Source: Theristus sp. LFF4_11 (taxonomy: Eukaryota; Nematoda; Chromadorea; Monhysterida; Xyalidae). From it: a stretch of 64,000 bases of DNA. The position numbers were made by a program, and so were the translations under genes. The DNA is taken from contig JASANC010004388.1 of assembly GCA_030248135.1 (NCBI GenBank), positions 1 to 64,000 on the forward strand, read 5' to 3'. This document shows positions 25,001 to 34,500 of the stretch, piece by piece (the first letter of the stretch is position 1; the number at the start of each line of letters is the position of its first letter). The notes below the pieces were generated by a model. The model ran no database searches and was not told the DNA's origin. It saw only the letters and a program-made list of their open reading frames with translations.

Positions 25001-28000
25001 CCGCTTGACGAAATGGGACGCTCGCGTGCAGACTGACGTGCACCAGCAACATAAAAGGGCCCTTCATGAAGCAGTATTTGGTGACCGCAGGGCCGTTCAT
25101 GAAGCAGTATTTGGTGACCGCAGGGCCGTTCATGAAGCAGTATTTGGTGACCGCAGGGCCGTTCATGAAGCAGTATTTGTGAACCGCGTAGCGTGTTTCA
25201 ACACATTCGCGCGTCACTAAATATTGCTTCATGAATGCGCCTTAAAACGTCCAACTGCATGACGATGGTGCACGAATTGCACAAGTTCAACACACCACAA
25301 TTGTTCGCCAACAGCAATGACCACCGATGACGCTACAGTCGCACCTTGAAAACCGTGCACTCGGTTTTTTCCAAACACAATGATGTTGCACTGTTACAAA
25401 AGCACACAAAGACGCTGGGCACGCGCGATGATGTAATATTGTATGTGTGTGTGTGTTTGGTTTTGACTGTGCAACATTACTCTGTTCAAAAACGATGTGC
25501 GCTGTTCAGACTGTTATTCTAGGCAGCATATGACCACGCACCAGCATTGTTTCATTCGGCTTGATGTGCATGCACGTTTGCAGAATGAATTTGCCCAACG
25601 GTGCCGTGCCGGCCATGTCGCACTGCAGCAGCACTTTCAAAAATGGCTCCACATTTGCTGGTTTACGAGTGAATAGATCACTGAAAATGTGTAAGAGGGT
25701 ATAAGATCAATGCACATACACGTGTAAAAGATGTGCAGTATAGTGGTTGAATAAGTCTGTCAAGTCAATGACAGCCAAAGCCAACTACGCTGCGAACATT
25801 CCAGAAAGCACACACTTCAACGTAATGATGGAAGTTCTATGGAATATTGATTATGCAATAATGAATTTCATCATGCAAATGATGAAATCAGTGTTCACAG
25901 ACAATTCGATCATCACTTGTTTCTAAGCGTCCGTACATAGACTGTCCACGATTTTGCTTATTGTGTCGATGCACATAAATCCCAGCAGTTAAATTTCTTC
26001 AACGAAGCCCCGGATACTAACGTGCCCATTCAATACCGTAGTCCTGTGGCGAAGACACTTTGCACCGAGCGACTTTTCAGTGAACGCAACTTGCACAGCG
26101 CCGTCAGTATCTCCATGTCCTGCGCGTCTAGTGACGGATTCTCAGCGCAATTGTGCATCAGCCAGAGCAGCAAATCAAGTGACGCCTTTTGCAACTAAAA
26201 GTTACGAGTTCATTGGCATGCAGGTACTGGCACCAGCAGCTCTGAATGCTGCTTGATTGATTCGTTGCTGCATTGGCATGATCACATATCATGCCGTGAG
26301 CCAATCGAAAACAACCGGGTCGTGTTGGTGTTGTCGCACCTTGGCATTCTGCAGCCACGAGTCCAACTTGGCCGTGGCCGTGGCGCGCACTTGCTGCAGG
26401 CCAGCGGTGTGGCACATGGTGAGCACGAGTGCCTTCGCGACCGCGTCCACCCGGCGTGCCCAGAGCTCGTTCAGCACGCCCAGCGCGTACGCAGACGCCT
26501 CCGCCCGCTGGCGCTCGTAGCTGCAGTGCAAACAACGCCTGTCCCACCGGGCGGCCACTGCTCATTTCGTTTTATTGGTGTTGCACATGTGCGTGCGCAC
26601 CCTCCTGTCCGAGCCAGTGGGCTCGCCGAACAATGCCGCTCACGTGCTGCACAGCACGGCTGTCGTTAAACTGCTGCGACACGTTTCCGCAGCGCCGAAA
26701 TCAACATCATCATAAACAACAACAACAACAAAAGCACATTTCGTCTGCAAACGAAAGTAAAAATCTGAAAACCAGCAGCACGCCGATTGGCTCCATCGCA
26801 CTCCACTCAACCAACCAATCAGTGCACTCCATTGAAATCGCGCTCAATCAGCGACTATGACCAACAACCCTTCCTAATGACCAGTCTTTACACTAATTTG
26901 TTCACTGTTGTTTTTCTTTTGGTTCTGCGACTCAGTGCATTAGCAGACGCAGAAATCAGTTGCATGCTTGATGCGGGAATTCAAAAAAAGTGACTCGCAC
27001 TAGGGACCAGGCGTACTTTACGGATTTTGAATTCCCGAGTCAAGTGTGAAACTGCGTTTCCATCCATGCGCATTAAATCGCAGTACGATAATAATAAATC
27101 CACGACGACGCAACAATTTTCACCGACCGACTGTGCAGCCAGCTGGCAGCATCCTCGTGAGAGGCGGAGTCGTCGGTGGCGGCGCCCGATTGGCTGCTGT
27201 CCGAAGTGGCGACGGGCAGCAGCAGCTCGATCGACTCCTGACTCGTCTCGTCCATTGACGTGGACAACTGTTGCTGTTGTTGTTGCTGTTGTTGCTGTTG
27301 TTGTTGTTGCTGTTGTTGCTGTTGTTGTTGTTGTTGCTGCTGTTGTTGCTGTTGTGCGCACGCGGCTGGACTCGACGATGCCGCCGGTGCACCTGCGTCC
27401 GGCGACCGTGACACGGTCAACAGCGGCTCGGTGAACTGCTGAAAACGACGCAAATAATGGCTTGTTCGTGAGTGAGTGTGACAAACAGAGACAACGGAGC
27501 GACCAGCGCACTCAGCGACTCCGGTGCAGCACGTTGATTGGCGGAATCAATCAGTGAGTGCTGCTGCAACAGCCACTTAGCAAAAGCAAATTCAGTGCCA
27601 TTCAAACGAACCTGCTGATGTTGCTCTGCGTTGGTCGTCTCCGGCACGCACCAGTGCGTCCCGAACGCCGTGACCACGTTGCGCACAAATCTCGCGCATT
27701 CCGGCCGATCGACCCAGACACGATCGTTCAACGAGTCATCCAAATACACCTGAACAACAAGAAGCAATTGTGATGTGTATGTCCTGTTCTGTTGCTGTGA
27801 CCAATCATCGTCACTAATTCAAAAGCAGCCAATCCAGCAGACCGCACAAAAGCGTGCTATCCGACCTTTATGAAGAGCATCGGCCAATCTTGTGAGTCAG
27901 CATAGGCACGCATCAACAAAGCGACGGCCGCACTCTGCAGCCGCACAGCTAATGGCGACCACAACGTGCAGCCAGCCGGCTTCACTGCGCCACTTTGTGT

Positions 28001-29274
28001 TCTCTGCTGTTGTTGTTGTTGTTGTTGCTGTTGTTGTTGTTGCGGACTGATTGATTTCAACAGTGAACAGATTGCCTCCATGGTTGCGGTATCGTGTAGG
28101 TAGCTGGAAATTGTTTTTTTTAAATTTTTGTCTGAAGCACGCCCTCATGTGGTGGGTCCTTTAACTCCGGTGGGTTCCGGAAACCGAACAGCTGACCGTG
28201 CCGTGGGCTAATGCCTCGGCCTTGCCACGCGACGGGAACGTGTGTCCAACCAACTATAATCCATAAAAACACACCACTGAATGGCATGGTTTACTGGCAG
28301 CATGCAGATGGCATTCAAACGATATGAAATGTAAATTTACCACCAAGACCAAAAAATGTCAACAAAATGCAAACGTCGTAAACTAACGCCGGATTATGTC
28401 GCACAACGCGCATTAACGTCAACAGAAGCAACGGCTCTAATGCAACACTGGCCGACGATGAACGACTTGAGTGCAAATGCTTCACTGCCGTGCAAATGTA
28501 TCGCGCGATGTTTTTCGTTTTCATCTCCTTTTCCGCTTTCTCAATCTGTGTGTGCAAAACTTGACTTTCATCTGTTTTTTTAGTAAGTTTTGAGAACCCA
28601 CATAGTCTCAAAACCTATCAGTCAGCCCTTTTGCACGCACGCTGAGCTGAATATTATCGCTGCATCAGGCGCTTTTAGAGTTTTGGGTTAGGTCAAGCGG
28701 TTTCGGTTGAAAAAAACAACTTCGGTTCGATTTGGGTTTATTTAGTTTCTGTGAACGATGCAGCGATTATAGCGGCAACCGTAGAAGCGGTGCATGCGAA
28801 CACCGGTGTGACCTCAACCAAGCGAACACGGTGAAGTGCCAAATACGCAGTGAAAAACAAGAAACGCACTTTGCGCCACAGATCGGCGGGCGTCAGCTCG
28901 ACGGCGGTCGCCTGCGCCATCCACAGCGCGTCGTCCAGCACGGGCGTCGTGTCGCTGCTTCTGCCCGCTGCCGCCGTCGTCGCCGCCAATGTGGCCGGCT
29001 CGAGTTTCGCGAGTTTCTGCGGTGGCTGCGCCTTCGACGCCAGTCGACCTGCGGCGGCGTGCCGTTTCGCTGCGGTGCCACCGCTGCTGGCGCCCGACGC
29101 CGCTGAGACGGTCGCCGCAGACTTTCTGGCCGCCTTCGACTGGTCGCTCTTGCGGGAGCCGAGCGCAATGAGCCCGCCGGCCGGTTGGTTCTGGCGGGAC
29201 GAGCCGGCGGACGACGCCGCCTGGTGGGCGCCCTTCAAGCGGCTGCGCAGACTTTGCAGCTTCTTGCTGTCCAT
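8390..29274 (-). CDS. INTS1: Integrator complex subunit 1 (INTS1), complete
   Basis: Thirty-nine exons, about 6.6 kb of coding sequence and roughly 2200 residues, close to the length of human INTS1 (about 2190). Family blocks appear in the right order: GGLIALGSRKS near the N-terminus, SLNDRVWVD, LDSWLQNAK, LDPQGPIRRPPADQL, VLPVQCLCEFMLH, YLVDTSEEAELMPAWL, LLLQLYIDKPDL, TNAPAAHAFLQ and the C-terminal ALLTAAFHS. INTS1 is the largest scaffold of the Integrator complex, which binds RNA polymerase II and cleaves snRNA and promoter-proximal transcripts in the nucleus. It is an alpha-helical (HEAT/ARM-like) protein without catalytic residues of its own. Splice phase closes at every junction except between the exons at 24791-24979 and 24061-24274, where one small exon or a shifted border is missing. 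The start is the ATG at 29274; stop TGA at 8390. A secreted peptide gene is nested in the intron 13091-15914. Confidence 0.95.
9251..9470. repeat. MITE family 3 in INTS1 intron
   Basis: Opens with ttgctcccgggactaaatgc and closes with cttcagtcgcagaaccta; same internal gaattcaaaattggcaa block as the copies at 2440 and 5668. A truncated copy lies at about 8680-8765 in the next intron. Confidence 0.7.
11226..11597. repeat. Two adjacent family 1 hairpin MITEs in one INTS1 intron
   Basis: Copy one spans about 11226-11390 and copy two about 11447-11597. Each is a near-palindrome with arms containing AGCTGATTGGTTGGTG and its complement and a central tgcatgc-type hinge. They lie between the exons ending at 11615 and starting at 11130. 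Confidence 0.75.
14523..14989 (+). CDS. Small secreted acidic protein nested in an INTS1 intron
   Basis: Two exons, 14523-14729 and 14912-14989, encode 94 residues on the strand opposite to INTS1. Residues 1 to about 24 (MFATRNLPLLLVLALLTGG) form a good signal peptide. The rest is strongly acidic and Ser/Thr/Asn-rich, with DDDDSSEESD, and a short exon 2 ending NLRNLVRLVN. The intron has GT (14730) and TTTCAG (14911) borders and phase 0. There is an AATAAA at 15263. I recognise no family; low-complexity acidic secreted proteins are seen in mineralising or glandular tissues, but nothing here shows that. An in-frame upstream ATG at 14496 would spoil the signal peptide. Confidence 0.6.
15263..15268 (+). 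terminator. AATAAA poly(A) signal of the nested gene
   Basis: An exact AATAAA about 270 bp after the stop codon of the nested acidic peptide gene. It is the only one on this strand nearby. Confidence 0.4.
15753..15867. repeat. 15-bp tandem repeat, GACTGGCCCGATT-type
   Basis: About seven imperfect copies of a unit near gactggcccgattga, beginning 48 bp beyond the donor of the INTS1 exon at 15915, inside the intron. It creates spurious open frames on the minus strand. Confidence 0.7.
15915..20435 (-). CDS. INTS1: INTS1 exons 19-28: middle to C-terminal third
   Basis: Exons 20299-20435, 19727-19844, 19347-19470, 18869-19105, 18362-18467, 17780-17940, 17058-17434, 16437-16599, 16230-16303 and 15915-16144. 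VETEHQRLNAYVHFVRQH, SEEHGIAWSKRTDQILVTW and YLVDTSEEAELMPAWL match the family in order. The 377-nt exon at 17058-17434 encodes an acidic and glutamine-rich linker (KKEDVEMSEP) that is not conserved. All phases close. Confidence 0.9.
16735..16945. repeat. SINE fragment followed by a family 1 MITE
   Basis: Bases near 16740-16780 (cgcccatagatt, gtcattaagtgcctgtgg) match the body of the tRNA-like repeat at 23331. From about 16780 the family 1 hairpin begins. It lies in the intron between the exons at 17058 and 16599. A short open stretch at 16967-17030 is not needed for phase and is not called. Confidence 0.45.
20756..20862 (-). repeat. tRNA-derived SINE-like element, copy 1
   Basis: Read on the minus strand it contains TGGCCAGGTGGTAGCGCG, an A-box-like motif, and about 35 bp later GGGATCGAGTTCC, a B-box-like motif, as in Pol III tRNA promoters. 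The tail shares cccatcgagttttc with the copy at 23331. Copies are diverged, so I regard it as a SINE rather than a working tRNA gene. Confidence 0.45.
20959..23839 (-). CDS. INTS1: INTS1 exons 12-18: central conserved core
   Basis: Exons 23670-23839, 23022-23127, 22674-22826, 22262-22450, 21819-21948, 21331-21503 and 20959-21163. Every junction closes in phase. The joins rebuild QLPPGYVLPRLAIASLYW, SLDPQGPIRRPPADQL and VLPVQCLCEFMLH, which match the strongest conserved segments of human INTS1 almost residue for residue. These joins confirm short introns whose acceptors lack a long pyrimidine tract, for example GGTAG before 21948. Confidence 0.92.
23331..23456 (-). repeat. tRNA-derived SINE-like element, copy 2
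   Basis: On the minus strand it carries TGGCCTGGTGGTAGCGCTTA, then GTGCTCGAGGCCCG, at the same spacing as copy 1, followed by the same body (gtgtatgggcacttaatgac). It lies in the INTS1 intron between 23670 and 23127. Confidence 0.45.
24061..26673 (-). CDS. INTS1: INTS1 exons 6-11: first helical-repeat segment
   Basis: Exons 26644-26673 (30 nt, weakest call), 26340-26520, 26037-26194, 25542-25680, 24791-24979 and 24061-24274. Recognisable blocks are LDSWLQNAK, the CDMAGTAPLGKFILQ helix region and GTQRDTLVWLQ, which aligns with the conserved QRDAVWWL of animal INTS1. The 24791 exon ends in phase 0, while the best acceptor for the next exon (CTTCTCAG before 24274) requires phase 1. So a short exon between them, or another donor, remains to be found. 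Confidence 0.8.
25047..25182. repeat. 33-bp minisatellite in INTS1 intron
   Basis: About four near-identical copies of a 33-bp unit (gcagtatttggtgaccgcag, then ggccgttcatgaa). Because 33 is a multiple of three it is open on both strands and gives false repeat-protein ORFs. It is intronic: the flanking INTS1 exons are 25542-25680 and 24791-24979. Confidence 0.85.
26925..27075. repeat. MITE family 3 copy, short
   Basis: Ends GGTTCTGCGACTCAGTGCAT and the inverted ccatgcgcattaaatcgca. The centre (gcgggaattcaaaaa, then tgaattcccgagtcaag) is internally deleted compared with the copy at 54936. Confidence 0.6.
27128..29274 (-). CDS. INTS1: INTS1 exons 1-5: N-terminal region with polyglutamine
   Basis: Exons 28870-29274, 28388-28545, 27866-28103, 27612-27749 and 27128-27438. 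Exon 1 encodes a basic, low-complexity N-terminus (MDSKKLQSLRSRLKG, then GGLIALGSRKS as in vertebrate INTS1). Exon 2 uses a GTTAGT donor that restores the HNPAYLHDTATMEAICSLL join. Exon 3 contains a run of about ten glutamines at 28009-28045. Exon 5 contains a run of about thirty glutamines at 27269-27358, followed by acidic, serine-rich sequence. Neither run exists in the human protein. The end of exon 5 is the least certain border. Confidence 0.88.
27269..27360. repeat. INTS1: CAA/CAG (polyglutamine) microsatellite in INTS1 exon 5
   Basis: Continuous CAA/CAG codons on the minus strand encode about thirty glutamines within the INTS1 reading frame. The interruption of CAG by CAA suggests purifying selection for the amino acid rather than a pure repeat. 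On the plus strand the same DNA gives a meaningless polycysteine ORF. Confidence 0.9.
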
Positions 29275-30120
29275 GATGCGCTTTCTTGTTTTTACTCCTC
29301 TAAACTGTCCCGTCACGCTTCGCTTGTATCTTGCAACATATCGGTTATTTTTCAACATTGAAAATATTTTCTAAACCCAATAAACACGGGATAACGCTTC
29401 TGGCCAGAGCCGACCGCGCACTTATCGTAACTTTTTATTCAACAATTCAAGCAACTGAAAAAGTCTCACAGTTTATTTATGCAATGACAATTTGAAATAA
29501 TCTGCAAAGATACATTTGTGTCAACTGCGAATTTTCAGAGTTGAGACACCACGATAAAAACAAAAAATTCAAAATCAAATGGTTACAATGAAAAACAAAA
29601 GAAATGTAGAAAGGAAGAACGGGAAGATACAGTGGAAGCAAATAAAGTAACAATGCAGTGACTTTTGATCAACACAATACAACAAGCACAGAAAACGTGA
29701 AACAAAAATGAGAAATCAACCAGTTTTTCAAAAAATACTGCTACCAATTTTCAAAACAACCTGTACATTTCATTCAGAACCGTTTTTAAACTATACCAGC
29801 AAGCATGAATAAGGGTAAAATGGGATAAAACTGATTTCGATTATATGGCGAACAATTGGCTAAACAACAAACCAGCATGAAATTAAACATCGCAAAACAC
29901 TGCAGAAATGGACGCGGGAGACGTCTGAAACAAAAAACAGCTAACTGCACCAATGCCAAACTTTAGCGAAGAAACTCTCTTCAACTTTCAGAATCAGAAC
30001 AATAAATACACAATTCCTCCCGATCAATAACTACAATCATTTCTTCTATGTACAATCAAGTATCCTGTGGCACACAAATCGAAACACAAAAAACTAAGAA
30101 TCAAAAATAGCACTGTTGTC
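29275..30120. other. Spacer: INTS1 promoter side and ASAP 3' UTR
   Basis: AT-rich, no exon seen. For the minus strand it holds AATAAA signals (TTTATT on the plus strand) at 29434-29439 and 29472-29477, which would give ASAP a 3' UTR of about 650-690 bp. The INTS1 promoter and 5' UTR must occupy the remainder next to 29274. Confidence 0.5.
29434..29477 (-). terminator. ASAP: Candidate poly(A) signals for ASAP
   Basis: Two AATAAA hexamers on the minus strand, at 29439-29434 and 29477-29472, downstream of the ASAP stop at 30121. They lie only about 160-200 bp from the INTS1 start codon, so the two transcription units almost touch. Confidence 0.4.
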
Positions 30121-30787
30121 TTATCGTTCAAATGCGACAAACGTCACCGGAAAGATGCCGCGGCGATTCGGGTCGCTTTCAACGTAGCCTTCCTGAAAAG
30201 AAGTAGCGGCATGATTTCCGATTTCTGGCAACGTACGATTCATGGAAAACAGCTGTGAGAAGCAGAAGCAATAAAAGGGGGGGAGGAGGGGGAAAACTTG
30301 GTATCCCGGCAGGTGCGTCCCTGGCATCCTGCGGCCGTAAACGCGTGTACGATTTGTCTCCGAGCTCACAGGAACAGCAGCCATTTGACTGCCATGCAGC
30401 TCTCGGCGCAACGCCCAGCTGACGATCAGTGAACGACACTCGCCAGTCACAACAACAACAACAACAACAACAACAACATTTGGTCGCCAAGTTTCACGAG
30501 AAAAAAACTGTTTCGCGACACCTTCGTTCATTAGTGATCAGGTTCGTCAGCCGTCAATGGCCGAATGCTGGCTGAATGAATGCAGCACAGCGAATGCAAC
30601 ACCAACCAATGCTGGGTGAACCAACCATCCAGGTGTCGTCCTCATTCGGCACGCGTTCATTGGTGACGACGAGCACCTCGTGGCGATAGAACGTCAACTC
30701 GTCGCCGTTGTCAGCGACACAGTCATACAGCGCACGACAACGCTTCGGCGCCGCCTCCGCACCGCTGACCGTCACTCTAGCTGGCTT
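30121..30787 (-). CDS. ASAP: ASAP exons 16-17: C-terminal SH3 domain
   Basis: Exons 30626-30787 and 30121-30192. CRALYDCVADNGDELTF is the SH3 start (human IYDCQADNDDELTF), and RRGIFPVTFVAFER with stop TAA is the end. The first exon may begin further upstream, since the reading frame is open to about 30840, but the acceptor GCTGCAG at 30788 gives the right phase. A CAA repeat at 30451-30478 lies in the intron between them. Confidence 0.92.
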
Positions 30788-31485
30788 CTGCAGCGAAACA
30801 TTGCCGGTTGTTCTTGTTTGCTGCTGTTTTTTAAACTGACTTTCAGCACTGCAATTCAAACACCTCCTCTTTTGCGACGACACCAGATTTGGTGACCGAC
30901 TCAACAACAACACACGATTTTGACGGGTCCACTTTGGCAAGGTCGTTCTTTTCATTGCCGTCAACTTTGTCAGCGACGTTTGTGTGATCACGTTTCATTT
31001 GATTCATCAACACGAGACTCGAGTCTCCTTCGACCTTAGCCAGAGAAGACGTGTGAGTTTTGACTTACGACTTCAGACGCAGAAACGTTAAACGCAGAAA
31101 AGAAACTGACAGCATTGAACAGCACAACGTTGCAGAACAGTTGTGCGATTAGTCACCTTTTCCGAAGAGACGCGTCAGAATTTTCTGAGTCATAAGTCAC
31201 AACTCACAGCAAGCGAACAGACAGAGACAACAATGGACCATGCGTGTATTGCGTGTCTATGCAAAACAAACCAAAATAGAAAAAACTACAAAAAACATCA
31301 CAATGTTCGTGTTTGTAAATATTGCACATAAATAAAAATGCTAGAAAAAAACAGCTGACCGTTCTGGGCACGGGCGGCGGCGGCGGCAACTGAAAGTCAG
31401 CGGCAAGCGGCGCCGTGTGCTCGGGTGCCCTTCGGTCGCTTGCAGATCGAGCGGCAGTGACCGTCGGTGTTGTTGTGTTCGCTTT

Positions 31486-31517
<32 letters not shown>

Positions 31518-34500
31518 CGGGCGGCACGGGCGGCGCGAGCGCCTTGCGCGGCCACGGCAGCGTGCTGTTGCTGCTGTTGTTGTTGTTGTGCGGCGGTTGC
31601 GTTCGCTTGTGCTGTGCCGGTTTCGTGCTCGCATTGCACTGCGACACCATGCGCCCCACGAGTCCTGCGTCCGTGTGCTTGCTGGCCGCTTGCTCGCGGT
31701 CGGACACGATCCTCCCAACGAGACCACCAGCAGCGCTAGGCGCCATCGACGCTGCGTCGGTCGCTTCGTGTTTCAGTGAGCGCGACTTTGCCGGTGTGAC
31801 CAGTGTCACCGGCGTGTGCTCCAGTTGAGCGCTGTGCTGCAACGACGACGACGAACGGCCCTCGGGCGACACCGCGAATTTCACCAGCTCCTCTGGCGCC
31901 GTTTCACTGGCCGAGCGAGCGTACGGCCTCGCCGGAATGTCCGGTCGCTTCGGCGGCAGCGGCGGCGGCGGCTTGTTCAGGCTTGGCGTCGTAGTCGCCG
32001 CTTGACCGGCGGTGGGCGGCAGCAGAGGTGACTTCGGCTTGACGCCCGTGGGCAACGGCTCATAGTTGTTGTTGTTGGTGCACGTTGGACTGGACTCCGG
32101 CGACATGGCCGACTGGCGCTGTTGCGACAACGACGATAAGTGACGGAACTTCATGTCCGTTCGATCCAATGGGCGAGTACGCAACGAGGGCGTCACGGTC
32201 ACGCTGGTCGATGAGTCGGCGGCGGGCGGCACGAACAACAGACTGACGGGGGCGGCACTCGGCGGTTTCGTTGTCGCGCTGTCTAGAAGCAGCTCCGAAG
32301 GAAGGCAGACAGACTCGAAGCGGCCGCGATTCTGCTCGGCCGATTCGCAATGAGCCGCTTTCAGCTGAAATTTTGAAGCTGATAGGTGACCGCACTTTGA
32401 AACTACTGCGGCAGAGTTGAGTTGAGAAACCGGAACATTTCAACCGCCTATTATGCTGGCCGATTTTGTCTGTCTGGCCGCAAGCAGCAGACAATCGACG
32501 GACTGCTCGATTGCACACATTCAGGACACGACCGATGAAGACGCAAAATTACGACAGCGCGCTCACCAATTTATGACACTCCGAGTTCGGTCTGGTTTCT
32601 TCGGCGAACTGCAGCGCCGTTTGCCCGGCGGTGTTCTTCGAGTGCAGCCGAGTGCGACGACAACGCAGCAGCAGCTTCAAGTGGTCGAGTCGATCGTTTT
32701 CGACGCACAGATGCAGCGCATGCTCTCGGTTGACGCTCGGCAGATTCGGATCGAAGCTGCTCAACAGGAACCAACAATGCAAATCTTATATAACAACTGC
32801 ACATTTGTGTTTCTTATCTCTGCACCTCTGTCGCAAATCGCGACTTGGCAAACAGCATATGCACATCCCATGTCCAATAATAAACGCGAAAAAGCCACAC
32901 GAAAAAAATGCGACTCCACGAAAGTTTGACTGATTGCAGACCGATTTCCAACCGCAAACAATCAACTGTTATGCATCGCACAAGCGAACGTACCCATTTT
33001 TCAGCAGCAACTCGACGAGCGCAAGCGACTGGTTGCCGGTGTCGTGGCGCAACAGGTACGTCAACGCGTTGTCGCCTTTGTTCTGCAAACAAAGAAAATT
33101 ACAATGAAAGAAAACCATTTCATATTTTGAGCGTTTCGACGGGTGCGGCTCGCTACAGTGACCATGTCAATCTGCAGTCGATGAGATTAGCCAGATCAGA
33201 TCAGCAGACACAACATTGGAATCAAGCAGCACAATCGAATCGTGCCACGCAAACGCACAACAGTCGCAGACACACCATGTCAACAGTGCAGTCCAGCGGC
33301 AAGTCGGAAGCGAGATAGCGTAGCAGCTCGGTCGGCGACTGCGCGCATACGGCGGCGCACAGGGCGTCCGTGCCGACGCACTTCACCACGTACCGCTTCA
33401 TGATGTACTTCGCTTGGATGTAACTGCGTCGGTCGCTGCTGCAATGCCAATCGCTGGTTGGCTGTGTTGTCTTTCAAGTGAAACGCGCTGATTGGTCGTT
33501 TACATCAGAATCTTGTTGAGCGCCACAGCGTTGTTTGTGATTGTTTAATGTACAGCAAAACAGTTCACCCGAACGTTTGTTCTACGACAGCCAACACACA
33601 GACACAGCGACAACACACAGTTATTCGTCCGAATCAGCATTGGTAGCAGTGGTCAATCACGATGAGGGAAACATCTAATGCGTTTTTAAGGTGCCAAGTA
33701 AATAATGGCCATTGCGGTTTTTCAAGAGTATGGATGAACACAAAATCTCGAAGAACAACTTCAAACAAACGTTGAGGCAGTCGGCTGCAGCTTCGCCTCG
33801 TCACTCGGTAATGCCTGCTCATAAATGCTGTTGAACTGCTCGTTACTGATCACCAGTGGCACCTGTTGTTTGCGAGCAACGTTTGTCGATGTTTGCATTA
33901 TGCTCCATAATTCAGAACATACAACAGCGAAACACAAACTGCATTTTCTGCAAGTGAGCGTGTGTCGATCTGCGTTACACAACAAATCAACGCGTTATAT
34001 TCTATTTGAGAACCGCTGAAAGCAACAATCGTTGTTTGCCCTTTGCGGTTGCCAAGCAATAATGGTGCCGTGTTTTCCTGACAACCCTTCTTTAGAGTTC
34101 GTTTTGGTGGTCTGATAATGTTCGTCCAGAAATTGCAAAAAAAATCATGCCGCTAAAACTGACACTGACCAACAACTCAGCAGCGGACATTTTATCAAAG
34201 GTCAACGACTGGATGAAGGTGACATGCACGCCCAACTCGCGATGGCAACCGGAGCACGCGATACACAGCAGGCAGCCGAGGTTGATACTGACCCATTCGA
34301 CTTCTGCAACGCAACGAAAACAACACCAAAAGCGTGCAGAAACTACGGCACACACAGAGTTGACGATATCCAAAGTGTCATTCGGTTCGGCTCGGACACC
34401 TTTAGTGACTAGCAAATTGACCCGTGCCTACGGCACGGTTAGCTGATAAATACAACTATTATTTTTGAGTTGGTTTTCCCCTTTTGACCCTGCCCACGAC

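Noticed and set aside
25005..25232. Repeat-protein ORFs on both strands over the minisatellite
   Set aside because: The 33-bp unit is open in frame by chance of length; the locus is an INTS1 intron. It is also not a CRISPR array, as the units are contiguous without unique spacers.
27260..27442. A polycysteine ORF on the plus strand
   Set aside because: It is the reverse reading of the INTS1 CAA/CAG tract.
28850..29374. A 174-residue plus-strand ORF antisense to INTS1 exon 1
   Set aside because: It mirrors the GC-rich INTS1 exon, has no start context or domain, and the minus-strand frame matches the INTS1 N-terminus.
31415..31828. Plus-strand ORFs of 80-137 residues rich in Cys, Leu or Arg
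   Set aside because: They are shadows of the ASAP proline-rich exon and its trinucleotide repeats.
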